This document shows, one piece after another, positions 27,176 to 35,283 of a DNA stretch of 64,000 nt. How positions within the stretch are numbered: position 1 is the first letter of the stretch; every line of letters starts with the position of its first letter. The position numbers and the translations under genes are program-made. Below the pieces are notes generated by a model. The model was not told where the DNA came from, made no database searches, and worked only from the letters and a program-made list of their open reading frames with translations. This DNA comes from Roseococcus sp. SDR (GTDB taxonomy: Bacteria; Pseudomonadota; Alphaproteobacteria; Acetobacterales; Acetobacteraceae): assembly GCF_019083995.1 (NCBI RefSeq), contig NZ_JAHRCU010000009.1:124001-188000 (forward strand), in the 5' to 3' direction.

Positions 27176-29161
27176 ATGAACCACCTCAAGATCACGCCCT
27201 TGCTTCTGGGGCTCCTCGCCCTGATCGGCCTCATCACCATCGGCTCCATGACCTATGGAGCGCTCGCGCTGAAACGGTCGGGGCATTCGCTCCAGGGCCT
27301 GCAGCGCGACACCATCACCTCCCTCGTCCATCTGAAGGCGCTGTCCGATGCCTACGCCGTCAGCGTCGTGGACGCCTCCCACAAGGTCCGCAACGGGACA
27401 TTCACCTGGGCCGAGGGCGGGACGGCGCTCCAGCAGGCGCGCGAGGCGATCGACACGGCCTGGGCCGCGCTCCAGGCGATGCCGCTCGCGGAAGCGGCGG
27501 TGCCCCTGATGGAAGAGGCGAGGCGCCGCAAGGCACCGGCCGAGGCGCTGTTCCAGGACCTGGTCGCCACCCTGCGCGCGCAGGATCGTGCCGCGCTCGA
27601 TGCGGTCATCATCCAGCGCCTCTATCCGGTGATCGACCCGCTCACGGAATCGATCAGCGCCATCCTCGACGCGCAGATCGTGGATGCGGACCGCCTTGCC
27701 GCCGCCGCGGCGGGCCAGGCATCCTTCGCCGCCGACACGCAGTCCATCCTCGCGGTGCTGGCCGTGCTGCTGCTGGTCGGCGCGGGCGCCTGCGTCCTGG
27801 TGCGGGTCAGCCGGCCGATCCGGCGCCTGACCTTGGCCACGCAGACCCTTGCGGGCAACGACCTGTCAGTCAGCATCCCCTTCGGCCAGCGGAGCGATGA
27901 GGTAGGCCAGCTGGCGCGGGCCGTCATCATCTTCCAGCAGGGCCTTCGTGAGGCGGAGGCGCATCGCGGCGCTGCCGCCGAAGCCCGCGCCGCCGCCGAC
28001 ATGTCCCGCGGCGCCGCGCTGCGCGCCATGGCGGACCAGGTGGAAACCGAGGCGGGCGGCGCGATGCTCCTGGTCGAGGAACAGATGCGGGAGATGGCGC
28101 AGACCGCGGAGGCCATGGCCGCCGGGAGCCAGGGAATCGCGAGCGACAGCGCCTCGGTCGCCGCGGCGGCCATCGATGCGCAGCGCAACGTGCATGCCGT
28201 CGCCGCGGCCACCGAGGAACTGGGCGCCTCGATCCGCGAAATCACCCATCAGATCGCCGGGGCAAGCGCCGCGACGCGCCGTGCCTCCGAAAAGGGCATC
28301 CAGGGACGGGAAAGGATCGCAACCCTCGCGCAGGAAGTGGACCGCATCGGCGGGGTGGCGCGGGTGATCGCGCAGATCGCCGGCCAGACCAATCTTCTGG
28401 CGCTGAACGCGACCATCGAGGCGGCCCGCGCCGGGGATGCGGGCAAGGGCTTCGCCGTGGTGGCCGGTGAGGTGAAGCAGCTCGCCGCCCAGACGGCCAA
28501 GGCGACGGAAGAGATCGCCCGCCAGGTGCATGAGATCGCGGTCGCGACGGATGGCGCGGTGGAGGTCGTGCGGGAGATGGTCGAGGCGGTGCGCGAAGTG
28601 GATGACGCGGCCATCGCCATCGGCGCCGCCATGGAAGAACAGGCAGCGGCGACGCAGGAAATCTCGCGCGCGGTCTCGGGAACGGCCTCGGCCGCGCATG
28701 CCGTCTCGGAGCGCATCGCCGCGGTGTCGAACCAGGCCGCCGTGACAGGCTCCCGCGCCGAAGCCGTCTCGGAGGGCGCCGCGCGCTCGCGCGATGCGGT
28801 ATCCGCGCTGGGCAAGGCCCTGGTCAGGATCGTGCGCGAGGCATCGCCCGAGGTGGATCGCCGGGCCGAGACGCGCTGGCCCCTCGAACTGCCCACCTGG
28901 CTGGAAGGCATGGGACTCGCGGCTCCGCGCCAGGTGACGGTGAAGAATATCTCCGCCGGCGGGTGCGCCGTGATCGGCGCCGGCGCCGTCAGCGGCACGG
29001 GGCGCCTGCGCCTGGATGCGTTGGAGCCGGGCCTTGTGCTCGGCGCCGAAGCCTTGGCCGGCGGGGAGGAGGCACAGCGACTGCGCTTCGATCCGTCGGA
29101 CAAGGCAGGGCAGCGGCTCCTTGCGGCGGCCCTGGCCCGGCTGGAGCGTCCCGCCGCTTGA
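27176..29161 (+). CDS. Methyl-accepting chemotaxis protein with C-terminal PilZ domain
   Basis: 661-aa chemoreceptor: TM1 about 7-29, a helical periplasmic sensor of the 4-helix-bundle size (30-190), TM2 about 191-212, HAMP to about 265, signalling coiled coil about 300-560 with the tip [23 protein letters not shown]'s conserved core near 403-425, and a C-terminal PilZ-like domain (about 560-655). Both c-di-GMP-binding motifs are present: RAETR (RxxxR) and NISAGG (NxSxxG). It should link attractant sensing to CheA/CheW and to c-di-GMP. No che genes are nearby. The ATG at 27176 is preferred because TM1 follows directly; 27134 and 27153 are alternatives. Confidence 0.93.
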   Translation: MNHLKITPLLLGLLALIGLITIGSMTYGALALKRSGHSLQGLQRDTITSLVHLKALSDAYAVSVVDASHKVRNGTFTWAEGGTALQQAREAIDTAWAALQAMPLAEAAVPLMEEARRRKAPAEALFQDLVATLRAQDRAALDAVIIQRLYPVIDPLTESISAILDAQIVDADRLAAAAAGQASFAADTQSILAVLAVLLLVGAGACVLVRVSRPIRRLTLATQTLAGNDLSVSIPFGQRSDEVGQLARAVIIFQQGLREAEAHRGAAAEARAAADMSRGAALRAMADQVETEAGGAMLLVEEQMREMAQTAEAMAAGSQGIASDSASVAAAAIDAQRNVHAVAAATEELGASIREITHQIAGASAATRRASEKGIQGRERIATLAQEVDRIGGVARVIAQIAGQTNLLALNATIEAARAGDAGKGFAVVAGEVKQLAAQTAKATEEIARQVHEIAVATDGAVEVVREMVEAVREVDDAAIAIGAAMEEQAAATQEISRAVSGTASAAHAVSERIAAVSNQAAVTGSRAEAVSEGAARSRDAVSALGKALVRIVREASPEVDRRAETRWPLELPTWLEGMGLAAPRQVTVKNISAGGCAVIGAGAVSGTGRLRLDALEPGLVLGAEALAGGEEAQRLRFDPSDKAGQRLLAAALARLERPAA

Positions 29162-29167
29162 GCGGGC

Positions 29168-30148
29168 CTAGAGCAGCCCGCGCTTCTTGAAGAACCAGAT
29201 GGGCAGCACCGCCGTCGCCACCATCAGGATCAGCGCCATCGGGTAGCCGAAGCTCCATTCCAGCTCCGGCATGTGCTGGAAGTTCATGCCGTAGATCGAG
29301 GCGATCAGCGTGGGCGGCATCAGCGCCACGCTCACCACGGTGAAGGTCTTGATGATGTTCGTCTGCTCGACATTGATGATGCCGAGCACGGCGTCCAGCA
29401 GGAAGGTCGCCTTGCTGTTCAGGAAATTCGCGTATTCGACGAGGGAGCGCACGTCCCGCACCAGGGTCTTGATGGTGCCCTGGTTCTCCTTGCGCACGGC
29501 CATCGCCTTCTCGGCGCTGACGAAGGTGAAGATGCGGTTGAGACCGAGCAGGGTTTCCGAGGCACGGGTCGTCACCTCCCCCACCTGGCCCAGCGTCAGC
29601 AGCGCCTCCTTGAGGTTGCGGTCGCGCTTGGTGGCAGGGTCCTCGGCGCCACGCTGGAAGATGTTGTGGCTCGCGCGGTCCATGTCGCTGCTGATGCGCT
29701 CGAGAATATCCGCGAGCCGGTCCACGATCTGTTCGAAGAGGTGCAGCATGACCGCATCCGCGCTGCTCACCAACGCGGGCGTCTTCTGACAACGCGCGGT
29801 GAAGACCGGGAAGGCCTTGGGCGTCGCGTAGCGCACCGTGATCAGCGCCGCCGGCGTGAGCACGAAGGAGATGGGCGTGGAGCCGAAATTGCCGCTCTCG
29901 GTGCCATGCAGGAAGTTCGCGGTCAGCACCAGCGAATCCTCCTCGCGATAGAGGCGTGAGGAGCTTTCGACCTCCTGCATCTCCTCGCGCGTCGGCACCT
30001 CGATGCCGAGTGCGGCCTGCACCGCGTGCTCCTCCTCCAGCGAGGGCTGCAGCAGATCGATCCAGACCGCGCGGCGCAGCGCGTCGGGGTCGCGCACATG
30101 GTCGCGGACCGCGAGGTGGCCGTTCTCGACGGTATAGGTCGTCAGCAT
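29168..30148 (-). CDS. corA: Magnesium/cobalt transporter CorA
   Basis: 326-aa CorA-family channel for Mg2+ (also Co2+ and Ni2+). The large cytosolic N-terminal domain is followed by two C-terminal helices; the selectivity motif YGMNF is at about 286-290, between TM1 and TM2, and the protein ends with the basic FFKKRGLL tail. Length and architecture are standard. It is convergent with the chemoreceptor gene, 6 bp apart. No M-box riboswitch was recognised in the short upstream gap. Confidence 0.95.
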   Translation of the reverse strand: MLTTYTVENGHLAVRDHVRDPDALRRAVWIDLLQPSLEEEHAVQAALGIEVPTREEMQEVESSSRLYREEDSLVLTANFLHGTESGNFGSTPISFVLTPAALITVRYATPKAFPVFTARCQKTPALVSSADAVMLHLFEQIVDRLADILERISSDMDRASHNIFQRGAEDPATKRDRNLKEALLTLGQVGEVTTRASETLLGLNRIFTFVSAEKAMAVRKENQGTIKTLVRDVRSLVEYANFLNSKATFLLDAVLGIINVEQTNIIKTFTVVSVALMPPTLIASIYGMNFQHMPELEWSFGYPMALILMVATAVLPIWFFKKRGLL

Positions 30149-30206
30149 GGGCGGGTCTCCGCGGAGAGGGCGGTTGGCCCGGTTCTAACCACGCGCCCGC
30201 TCGGTG

Positions 30207-30869
30207 TCACGCCACGAGGAGCCGGTTCACGGTTTTGAAATCCGCCGCTTCGGGATGCCGGCCTGAGGCTTTCGTTCCGTCCTCTGGGCGCACCAGTTGG
30301 CAGGTGACGTAACCCGCAGCACGGGCCGCATCCAACTCTTCCGCGACATCGGAGAGGAAGAGAATGCGGGCCGGCGCCGCACCCCAGGCCTCGGCGATGC
30401 GGGCGTAGCTCTGGGCCTCGCGCTTGGCACCCATGCGCGTGTCGAAGAAGCCCTCGAAGAGCGGCTCCAGGTCGCCAGCCTCGGAATGGCGGAACAGCAG
30501 CCGCTGCGCCTGCTCGCTGCCCGAGGAATAGATGGCGAGATGCAGGCCCCGCCCCTGCCAGGCGCGGAGTTCCGCCGCCACATCCGGCCAGAGATGGCCC
30601 TTCAGCGCGCCATCGGCATAGCCCTGCGCCCAGATCAGCCCCTGCAAGGCCTTGAGCGGCGTGACCTTGGCATCGGCGGCCATCCAGCCGCGCAAGGTTT
30701 CGAGCGGATCGCCCGGCACATCGGCCAGGATCGCCGCGACCTCGGGCTCATGCCCGTGGCGCACCAGAAACTCCTCCAACGCCGAGGCCGCGTAGGGAAA
30801 CAGCGCGCGATGCACGAAGGCGATGGAGGTCGTCGTGCCCTCGATGTCCGACAGGATATGCGTGATCAC
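30207..30869 (-). CDS. mtnC: Enolase-phosphatase E1 (methionine salvage)
   Basis: 220-aa HAD-superfamily enzyme that enolises and dephosphorylates 2,3-diketo-5-methylthiopentyl-1-phosphate. HAD motif I is the MtnC-specific DIEGTTTS with D8 and E10; motif II is in AIYSSGS and motif III/IV in ILFLSDVAEELDAA. The GTG at 30869 has GAGG 8 nt upstream. It is the last gene of mtnB-mtnD-mtnC but is separated from mtnD by a 170-bp gap holding large hairpins. Confidence 0.93.
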   Translation of the reverse strand: MITHILSDIEGTTTSIAFVHRALFPYAASALEEFLVRHGHEPEVAAILADVPGDPLETLRGWMAADAKVTPLKALQGLIWAQGYADGALKGHLWPDVAAELRAWQGRGLHLAIYSSGSEQAQRLLFRHSEAGDLEPLFEGFFDTRMGAKREAQSYARIAEAWGAAPARILFLSDVAEELDAARAAGYVTCQLVRPEDGTKASGRHPEAADFKTVNRLLVA

Positions 30870-30908
30870 CGAACGACCCTCACAAGTGCCAATGGCCCCC
30901 CGGTCGGC

Positions 30909-31033
30909 GCCGCGGCTTAGCCGCGGCAACGGAGCAAGCCCTTCAGGAAACGCGAAAACGGGGCCCCCGCGAAGATTTCGCCGGCGCTGCCGCCGCGAAA
31001 GCGGCGGTTGAGTCGGCGAAAGCTTCGTGGGGC
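30909..31033. repeat. Large stem-loop structures between mtnD and mtnC
   Basis: Two structures. First, GCCGCGGC (30909-30916) pairs with its repeat at 30920-30927 around a TTA loop. Second, a long imperfect hairpin pairs 30970-30983 with 31014-31027 (13 of 14 positions), extended by C- and G-runs to about 30963-31033, and encloses an inner stem (30990-30996 with 31001-31007) capped by GAAA on the plus strand. The total of about 125 bp lies inside an otherwise co-directional operon. It could be a mobile REP-type element, an RNA-processing site or an attenuator. Confidence 0.7.
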
Positions 31034-31039
31034 GGCGGC

Positions 31040-31579
31040 CTAGCCGACCACGACCGGGAAACGTTCGGCCATGTCGGTGCCGGTGTAATGCGGCGTCCAG
31101 CCGCTGGTGTCGGTGAAGACGCGCAGCACGGTGAAGTCCGGCGCATCGCCGCTGTCGAACCAGTGCTGCGTGTTGGCCGGCACGCTGATCAGGTCGCCCC
31201 GCGTGCAATGCGCGTCATAGACGCGGCCATTCAGGTGCAGCACGAAATTGCCGGCTCCCTCATGGAAGAAGCGCACCTCATCCTCGGTGTGGATGTGCTC
31301 CTTCAGGAACTTGTCGCGAAGCGCGTCCTTCATCGGATGGTCCGGCGTGAGCTGGATCACGTCTGCCGTGCCGGCCGCGGTCTCGGCCAGGAAGGCGTCG
31401 AGATGCGGCTTGTAGGCGGCCAGCACCGCGTCAGCGGGGGCGCCCTTGGGCAGCGGCGCCACGGGCCAGCGCTCGAAGCGCACGCCCACTTCCTTCAGCG
31501 TGGCGGCGATCGTATCGGCGTCCTCGGTGCGGAGGATCTCCGCCTTGGTCGCGGCATCCCAGACGGTCAGTCGGCTCAT
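31040..31579 (-). CDS. mtnD: Acireductone dioxygenase
   Basis: 179-aa cupin metalloenzyme of methionine salvage. It oxidises the acireductone to the keto-acid precursor of methionine plus formate (Fe form), or off-pathway (Ni form). Metal ligands are H95, H97 and E101 in EHIHTEDE and H139 in TQHWFD. The ATG at 31579 overlaps the mtnB stop (ATGA), so translation is coupled. Cytosolic. Confidence 0.95.
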   Translation of the reverse strand: MSRLTVWDAATKAEILRTEDADTIAATLKEVGVRFERWPVAPLPKGAPADAVLAAYKPHLDAFLAETAAGTADVIQLTPDHPMKDALRDKFLKEHIHTEDEVRFFHEGAGNFVLHLNGRVYDAHCTRGDLISVPANTQHWFDSGDAPDFTVLRVFTDTSGWTPHYTGTDMAERFPVVVG

Positions 31580-32187
31580 CGCGGCAATCTCCGTGCTTCC
31601 AGCTCGCATTCGAGCATGAATTCCAGCGCCTCCAGGCGCAGCAGGGCGCCCGGCATGTCATCGGCCCATACATAGACGCCGTGGCCGCGGATCAAGTAGC
31701 CCGGCGGGTGGGCGGGGTCCGCCTCCCAGGCCTCGGTCACGCGGGCCTGCAGCCGTGCAATGTCCTGGTCATTTTCCAGCACGGGCAGCCGGATCGCCGC
31801 CTCATGCGTCGGCAGGCCGGGAAAGGCCTTGAGCAGTTCATAGCCCGCGAGCGTGATATGCGGCCCCGCAAGGCGCGACAGCACCGTCGCCGGCACGGAA
31901 TGCCCGTGCAGCGCGGCGCCCGCCTTGGGGAAGCGCCGATAGATGCCGCAATGCAGCCCGGTCTCAGCCGATGGGCGGAGGTTGGACTGCTCCGGCCTTC
32001 CGTCGAGGTCCACCGTCATCACCCCGTCCTCCGGGATGAAGCCTTTGTGAAACCCGGAGCGCGTGATGGCGATGCGGCCATCCGCGAGACGGAGGGAGAT
32101 GTTGCCGGCGGTAGCCGGCACCCATCCCCGCTGATCCATCCGGCGCCCGGCCGCGCGAATCGCCTCGGTCGCTTCGGAAGGAATCAC
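31576..32187 (-). CDS. mtnB: Methylthioribulose-1-phosphate dehydratase
   Basis: 203-aa class II aldolase-fold zinc enzyme of methionine salvage that dehydrates 5-methylthioribulose-1-phosphate. Expected ligands and catalytic residues are E75 (SAETGLH), H94 and H96 (LHGHS) and a histidine in IRGHGVYVW near 172. The GTG at 32187 with GGGAG 6 nt upstream was chosen; the frame stays open further upstream but that part overlaps tatA antisense composition. It is preceded by tatA by 34 bp on the same strand. Confidence 0.92.
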   Translation of the reverse strand: MIPSEATEAIRAAGRRMDQRGWVPATAGNISLRLADGRIAITRSGFHKGFIPEDGVMTVDLDGRPEQSNLRPSAETGLHCGIYRRFPKAGAALHGHSVPATVLSRLAGPHITLAGYELLKAFPGLPTHEAAIRLPVLENDQDIARLQARVTEAWEADPAHPPGYLIRGHGVYVWADDMPGALLRLEALEFMLECELEARRLPR

Positions 32188-32221
32188 GCCCGTCTCCCGC
32201 CGGGCCAAGCCCGGCGCGTGT

Positions 32222-32503
32222 TCAGGCCGCCGGGCGGCCGGTGGCGGTGGTGCTGCCGCTGGCGGGCTCGGCCGTGGCGGCCGTCGTCGTCGCACCCTGC
32301 GGGCCCGCGATGGTGCCGGCCGGCGGGGCCGATTCGGCGGCCATGGAAGCGTCGGCGGGCTTCTCGTCTTCCTTGATGTTCGCCTTGAAGGACTTGATCC
32401 CCTTCGCGACGTCACCCATCAGGCCGCTGATCTTGCCGCTGCCGAACAGCAGCAGAACGACCAGCAGAACCACCAACCAATGCCAAATGCTGAAAGAACC
32501 CAT
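32222..32503 (-). CDS. tatA: Twin-arginine translocase subunit TatA
   Basis: 93-aa TatA: short N-terminus (GSFSIWHWL), one membrane helix about 7-21 ending in the conserved F20-G21 hinge, an amphipathic helix ([22 protein letters not shown]), then a disordered Ala/Thr/Ser-rich tail. It forms the pore for folded, RR-signal proteins. tatB and tatC, usual neighbours, are not in the window; instead it stands 34 bp ahead of the methionine-salvage genes. Confidence 0.93.
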   Translation of the reverse strand: MGSFSIWHWLVVLLVVLLLFGSGKISGLMGDVAKGIKSFKANIKEDEKPADASMAAESAPPAGTIAGPQGATTTAATAEPASGSTTATGRPAA

Positions 32504-32654
32504 CGTCGCGCCTCGATCCCGTGGTGCTTATGCTGGCGGGAACCTAGTGTGCGCCCGCTCCGAGCGCAAACTCCCCTCCCGACAAGGCCTCTATGTGGGA
32601 CGCGGCCGGCCCGGCCGCAATGGGAAATTCATTCAGGTGCGGTTCAGCGCAATC

Positions 32655-32683
32655 TTGCGCCGTCGTAAGAAATCCTCCATATG
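32655..32683 (+). promoter_or_regulatory. Candidate terC promoter
   Basis: TTGCGC (32655-32660) and CATATG (32678-32683) are separated by 17 bp, about 120 bp before the terC ATG, within the 300-bp gap between divergent tatA and terC. The rest of this gap holds only the stem-loop noted below and no other gene. Confidence 0.35.
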
Positions 32684-32709
32684 GCCCGCCATCCGGGCCC
32701 CTCTGGCGC

Positions 32710-32730
32710 GGGTGAAGAGAAACTTCACCC
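32710..32730 (+). promoter_or_regulatory. Stem-loop in the terC leader
   Basis: Perfect 8-bp stem GGGTGAAG/CTTCACCC with AGAAA loop, followed 14 nt later by a TTTTT run (32746-32750). It lies in the putative 5' leader of terC and could be a leader regulatory element. I did not find the conserved yybP-ykoY (Mn riboswitch) sequence. Confidence 0.4.
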
Positions 32731-32803
32731 ACGTGATGTCGGATGTTTTTGCCATCTCGCGGGGCAAAACCATCGCACCCCGCCCAGAGGAGTATGACAA
32801 ACC

Positions 32804-33808
32804 ATGGAATTTCTGGCGCTCGAATGGGTCGGCAAGCCGATCTGGATGTGGGCGGGCTTCCTCGCCATCGTCGTCGCCCTGCTCGCCTTCGACCTCGGTG
32901 TGCTGAACAAGGAAGACAAGGAGATGGGCATCCAGGAAAGCCTGGTCCTCTCCGCCTTCTATATCGGCTTCGCGATCCTCTACGGCATCCTCATCTGGTG
33001 GGCCTATTCCGCCGGCCACATCACGACGAGTGACGGCACGCATGCCGGCATCACCTATTTCACCGGCTTCTTCATCGAGAAGGCGCTGTCGATCGACAAT
33101 GTCTTCGTGATCAGCCTGATCTTCGGCTACTTCGCCATCCCGCGGAAATACCAGTACCGCGCGCTGGTCTGGGGCATCATCGCCGTCATCATCCTGCGCG
33201 GCATCATGATCGCGATCGGCGCGGCCCTGGTTCAGGAGTATTCCTGGATCCTCTTCATCTTCGGCGCCTTCCTGATCGGCACCGGCGTGAAGATGCTGAT
33301 GGTGCCGGAGAGCGACCCGGACATCTCGAAGAACCCGGTCGTGCGCTTCATGAAGAAGCACATGCGCGTCTCGGACAAGCTGCATGACCAGAAGTTCTTC
33401 GTCCGCGAGCCCGACCCGAAGACCGGCAAGCTGGCGCTGACGGCCACGCCGCTCTTCCTCGCGCTGGTGGTGATCAACATCGCCGACCTGATCTTCGCGG
33501 TGGACAGCGTGCCGGCGATCTTCGCCATCACGACCGATACCTTCATCGTCTACACCGCGAACATCATGGCCATCCTCGGCCTGCGCGCCCTCTACTTCGC
33601 GCTGGCCGCCATGGTGCACCGCTTCGAGTATCTGAAGTACGCGCTGGCCATGGTGCTGGTGTTCATCGGCGTGAAGATCTTCTGGAACCAGATCTTCGGG
33701 AAGCTGGACCCGGCCTTCTCGCTCGGCGTCACCGGCGCGCTGATCGCGGGCGGCATCGTCTTCTCGCTGTACAAGACGCGCGAGCAGGCGGGCAGCGGGC
33801 ACAAGTAG
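32804..33808 (+). CDS. TerC/Alx family membrane protein
   Basis: 334-aa integral membrane protein with about nine helices of the TerC/Alx family, linked to Mn2+ export and metal homeostasis. Conserved intramembrane acids are visible in SIDNVFVISLIF and FAVDSVPAIFAI, the family's duplicated D-rich motifs. GAGGAG stands 11 nt before the ATG. Structured-repeat copy C begins 8 bp after its stop, and a strong terminator follows. Confidence 0.94.
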   Translation: MEFLALEWVGKPIWMWAGFLAIVVALLAFDLGVLNKEDKEMGIQESLVLSAFYIGFAILYGILIWWAYSAGHITTSDGTHAGITYFTGFFIEKALSIDNVFVISLIFGYFAIPRKYQYRALVWGIIAVIILRGIMIAIGAALVQEYSWILFIFGAFLIGTGVKMLMVPESDPDISKNPVVRFMKKHMRVSDKLHDQKFFVREPDPKTGKLALTATPLFLALVVINIADLIFAVDSVPAIFAITTDTFIVYTANIMAILGLRALYFALAAMVHRFEYLKYALAMVLVFIGVKIFWNQIFGKLDPAFSLGVTGALIAGGIVFSLYKTREQAGSGHK

Positions 33809-33815
33809 TTGATGT

Positions 33816-33885
33816 CCTCAGAGGCCGGGCGCGCGCATCCGCGCGCTTGGCTTCGCCGCACAAGCGGCGGGCCGCATTCGCGGCC
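33816..33885. repeat. Structured intergenic repeat, copy C (inverted)
   Basis: 70-bp copy in the opposite orientation: read on the minus strand it has GGCCGC/GCGGCC, stem GCCGC-TTGT-GCGGC, linker GAAGCCAAG (33846-33854 on the plus strand as CTTGGCTTC), stem GCGCGC-GGAT-GCGCGC and CCCGGCCTCTGAGG. It lies between the terC stop and the terC terminator. Confidence 0.85.
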
Positions 33886-33932
33886 TCGACCCTCCAGGCC
33901 GCTGGTCCGGATTCGGTGAGGACGCAAACACG

Positions 33933-33963
33933 AAGGGCGGTGCCGCAAGGCACCGCCCTTTTT
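33933..33963 (+). terminator. Rho-independent terminator of terC
   Basis: Perfect 12-bp stem (33933-33944 with 33949-33960), GCAA tetraloop and a TTTTT run at 33959-33963. This is the clearest intrinsic terminator in the window and ends terC transcription on the plus strand. Confidence 0.92.
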
Positions 33964-34017
33964 CGTTGAATCGGCGCCGCAGCGGCCACTTGGCCGCCCC
34001 TGGCACGCCCCCACGGA

Positions 34018-34097
34018 ATGCGAGGCGAATAGCCGAGCCGGAACGCTTCAGCGTTCCGAAGCCAAGTCGGCGGAGCCGGCGCCCGGCGTTTGAGGGC
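34018..34097. repeat. Structured intergenic repeat, copy D1
   Basis: 80-bp copy: stem GGAACGC-TTCA-GCGTTCC, linker GAAGCCAAG (34058-34066), second stem around GGA, end CCCGGCGTTTGAGGG. It is directly repeated as D2, 93 bp further on. Confidence 0.88.
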
Positions 34098-34110
34098 ACG
34101 ACAACGACGT

Positions 34111-34190
34111 ATGCGAGCCGAATAGGCGAGCCGCAAAGCTTCAGCTTTGCGAAGCCAAGCGCGCGGAGCGCGCGCCCGGCGTCTGAGGGC
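34111..34190. repeat. Structured intergenic repeat, copy D2
   Basis: 80-bp copy: stem GCAAAGC-TTCA-GCTTTGC, linker GAAGCCAAG (34151-34159), stem GCGCGC-GGA-GCGCGC, end CCCGGCGTCTGAGGG. Compared with D1 the first stem has changed on both arms while pairing is kept. It ends 8 bp from the stop codon of the next gene. Confidence 0.88.
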
Positions 34191-34198
34191 GTGAAAGA

Positions 34199-35164
34199 CT
34201 AACTTTCCGGCCGGATGTTGAGGCGCCGGATGATCGGCCCCCAATGCGCCACCTCGGACTGGATGAGCGCCCGGAGCAGCGCGGGCGGCGTGCCCAACGG
34301 TTCGAAGCCTGCCGCCTCCAGCGTCCGCCCCGTCTCGGGGTTGGAGAGCGCGCGCCCGACTTCCTGCGCGATCCGCGCCACGCGCTCGGCCGGCATGTTG
34401 GTCGGCGCAAACAGGCCGATCCAGGCATAGATCCCGCCCCCCGGCTCGCCCGCCTCGGTCAGCAGCGGCACGTCGGGCAATTGCGTCATGCGCGCATCGC
34501 CCGAGACCGCCAGCGCCCGCACCTGCCCGCCCCGCGCCTGGCCCAGCACCGAGCCCGCCGCGGCCGCCATCAGCTCGATCCGCCCGGCCACGATCTCCGT
34601 CACGCTCTGCGGCACGGAGCGGAAGGGGATATGCGTCATCTCCAGCCCATGCCGCGCCGCCATCTCGGCGACCAGCATGTGCCCCGTGCTGCCCGCGCCG
34701 ACCGAGCCGTAGTTCAGCTTGCCCGGATTGGCCTTCGCATAGGCGATCAGCTCCGCCACGCTGCGCACCGGCACGTTCGGGTTCACCGCCAGCACGAAGG
34801 GCATGCGCGCCAGCAGCGAGACAGGCTGCAGATCCGTCACCGGATCGTAGGCCAGCGCCGGGTTCAGGATCTTCGCGATGGAGCCGGGCCCGCCGATCGT
34901 GACGCCCAGCGTATGCCCATCCGTGGCGCGGGCAGCCGCCTCGGCGCCGATGGTCCCGCCACCGCCGGCGCGGTTGTCGATCACGAAGGGCTGGCCGAAG
35001 ACCTGCTGCAGATGCGTGGCCACCGCGCGCGCCGCGATATCGGGCGTGGAGCCGCCCGGGAAGCTGACGATGATGCGCACCGGCCGGTCCGGCCAGGCGG
35101 GCTGCGCGAGCGCGGGTGTGGCCAGGGCAGGCAGCGCCAAAAGGGCGCGACGCGGAACGGGCAT
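34199..35164 (-). CDS. TTT (Bug/TctC) family solute-binding protein 3
   Basis: 321-aa periplasmic binding protein with signal peptide (RRALLALPALATPALA-Q) and the Bug pattern PAWPDRPVRIIVSFPGGSTPDIAAR, YGSVGAGSTGHMLVAEM and HIPFRSVPQSV. GGAGG stands before the ATG at 35164. It is divergent from another Bug gene across a 119-bp gap. No permease genes are adjacent. The ligand is unknown. Confidence 0.92.
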   Translation of the reverse strand: MPVPRRALLALPALATPALAQPAWPDRPVRIIVSFPGGSTPDIAARAVATHLQQVFGQPFVIDNRAGGGGTIGAEAAARATDGHTLGVTIGGPGSIAKILNPALAYDPVTDLQPVSLLARMPFVLAVNPNVPVRSVAELIAYAKANPGKLNYGSVGAGSTGHMLVAEMAARHGLEMTHIPFRSVPQSVTEIVAGRIELMAAAAGSVLGQARGGQVRALAVSGDARMTQLPDVPLLTEAGEPGGGIYAWIGLFAPTNMPAERVARIAQEVGRALSNPETGRTLEAAGFEPLGTPPALLRALIQSEVAHWGPIIRRLNIRPES

Positions 35165-35283
35165 GAAATCCTCCAGGGCTTTGCGCGCCATATAGCGACT
35201 CATCGCGCGACTTGCATGCCGTGACGCGGCTGGTCAAACTTGTTCGGACACATTCGCCCAACAGCTTCGCAAGGTGAAGGCCG

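Noticed and set aside
32504-32803. Possible yybP-ykoY manganese riboswitch before terC
   Set aside because: The conserved core sequences of that riboswitch were not found on the plus strand; only a simple stem-loop is visible.
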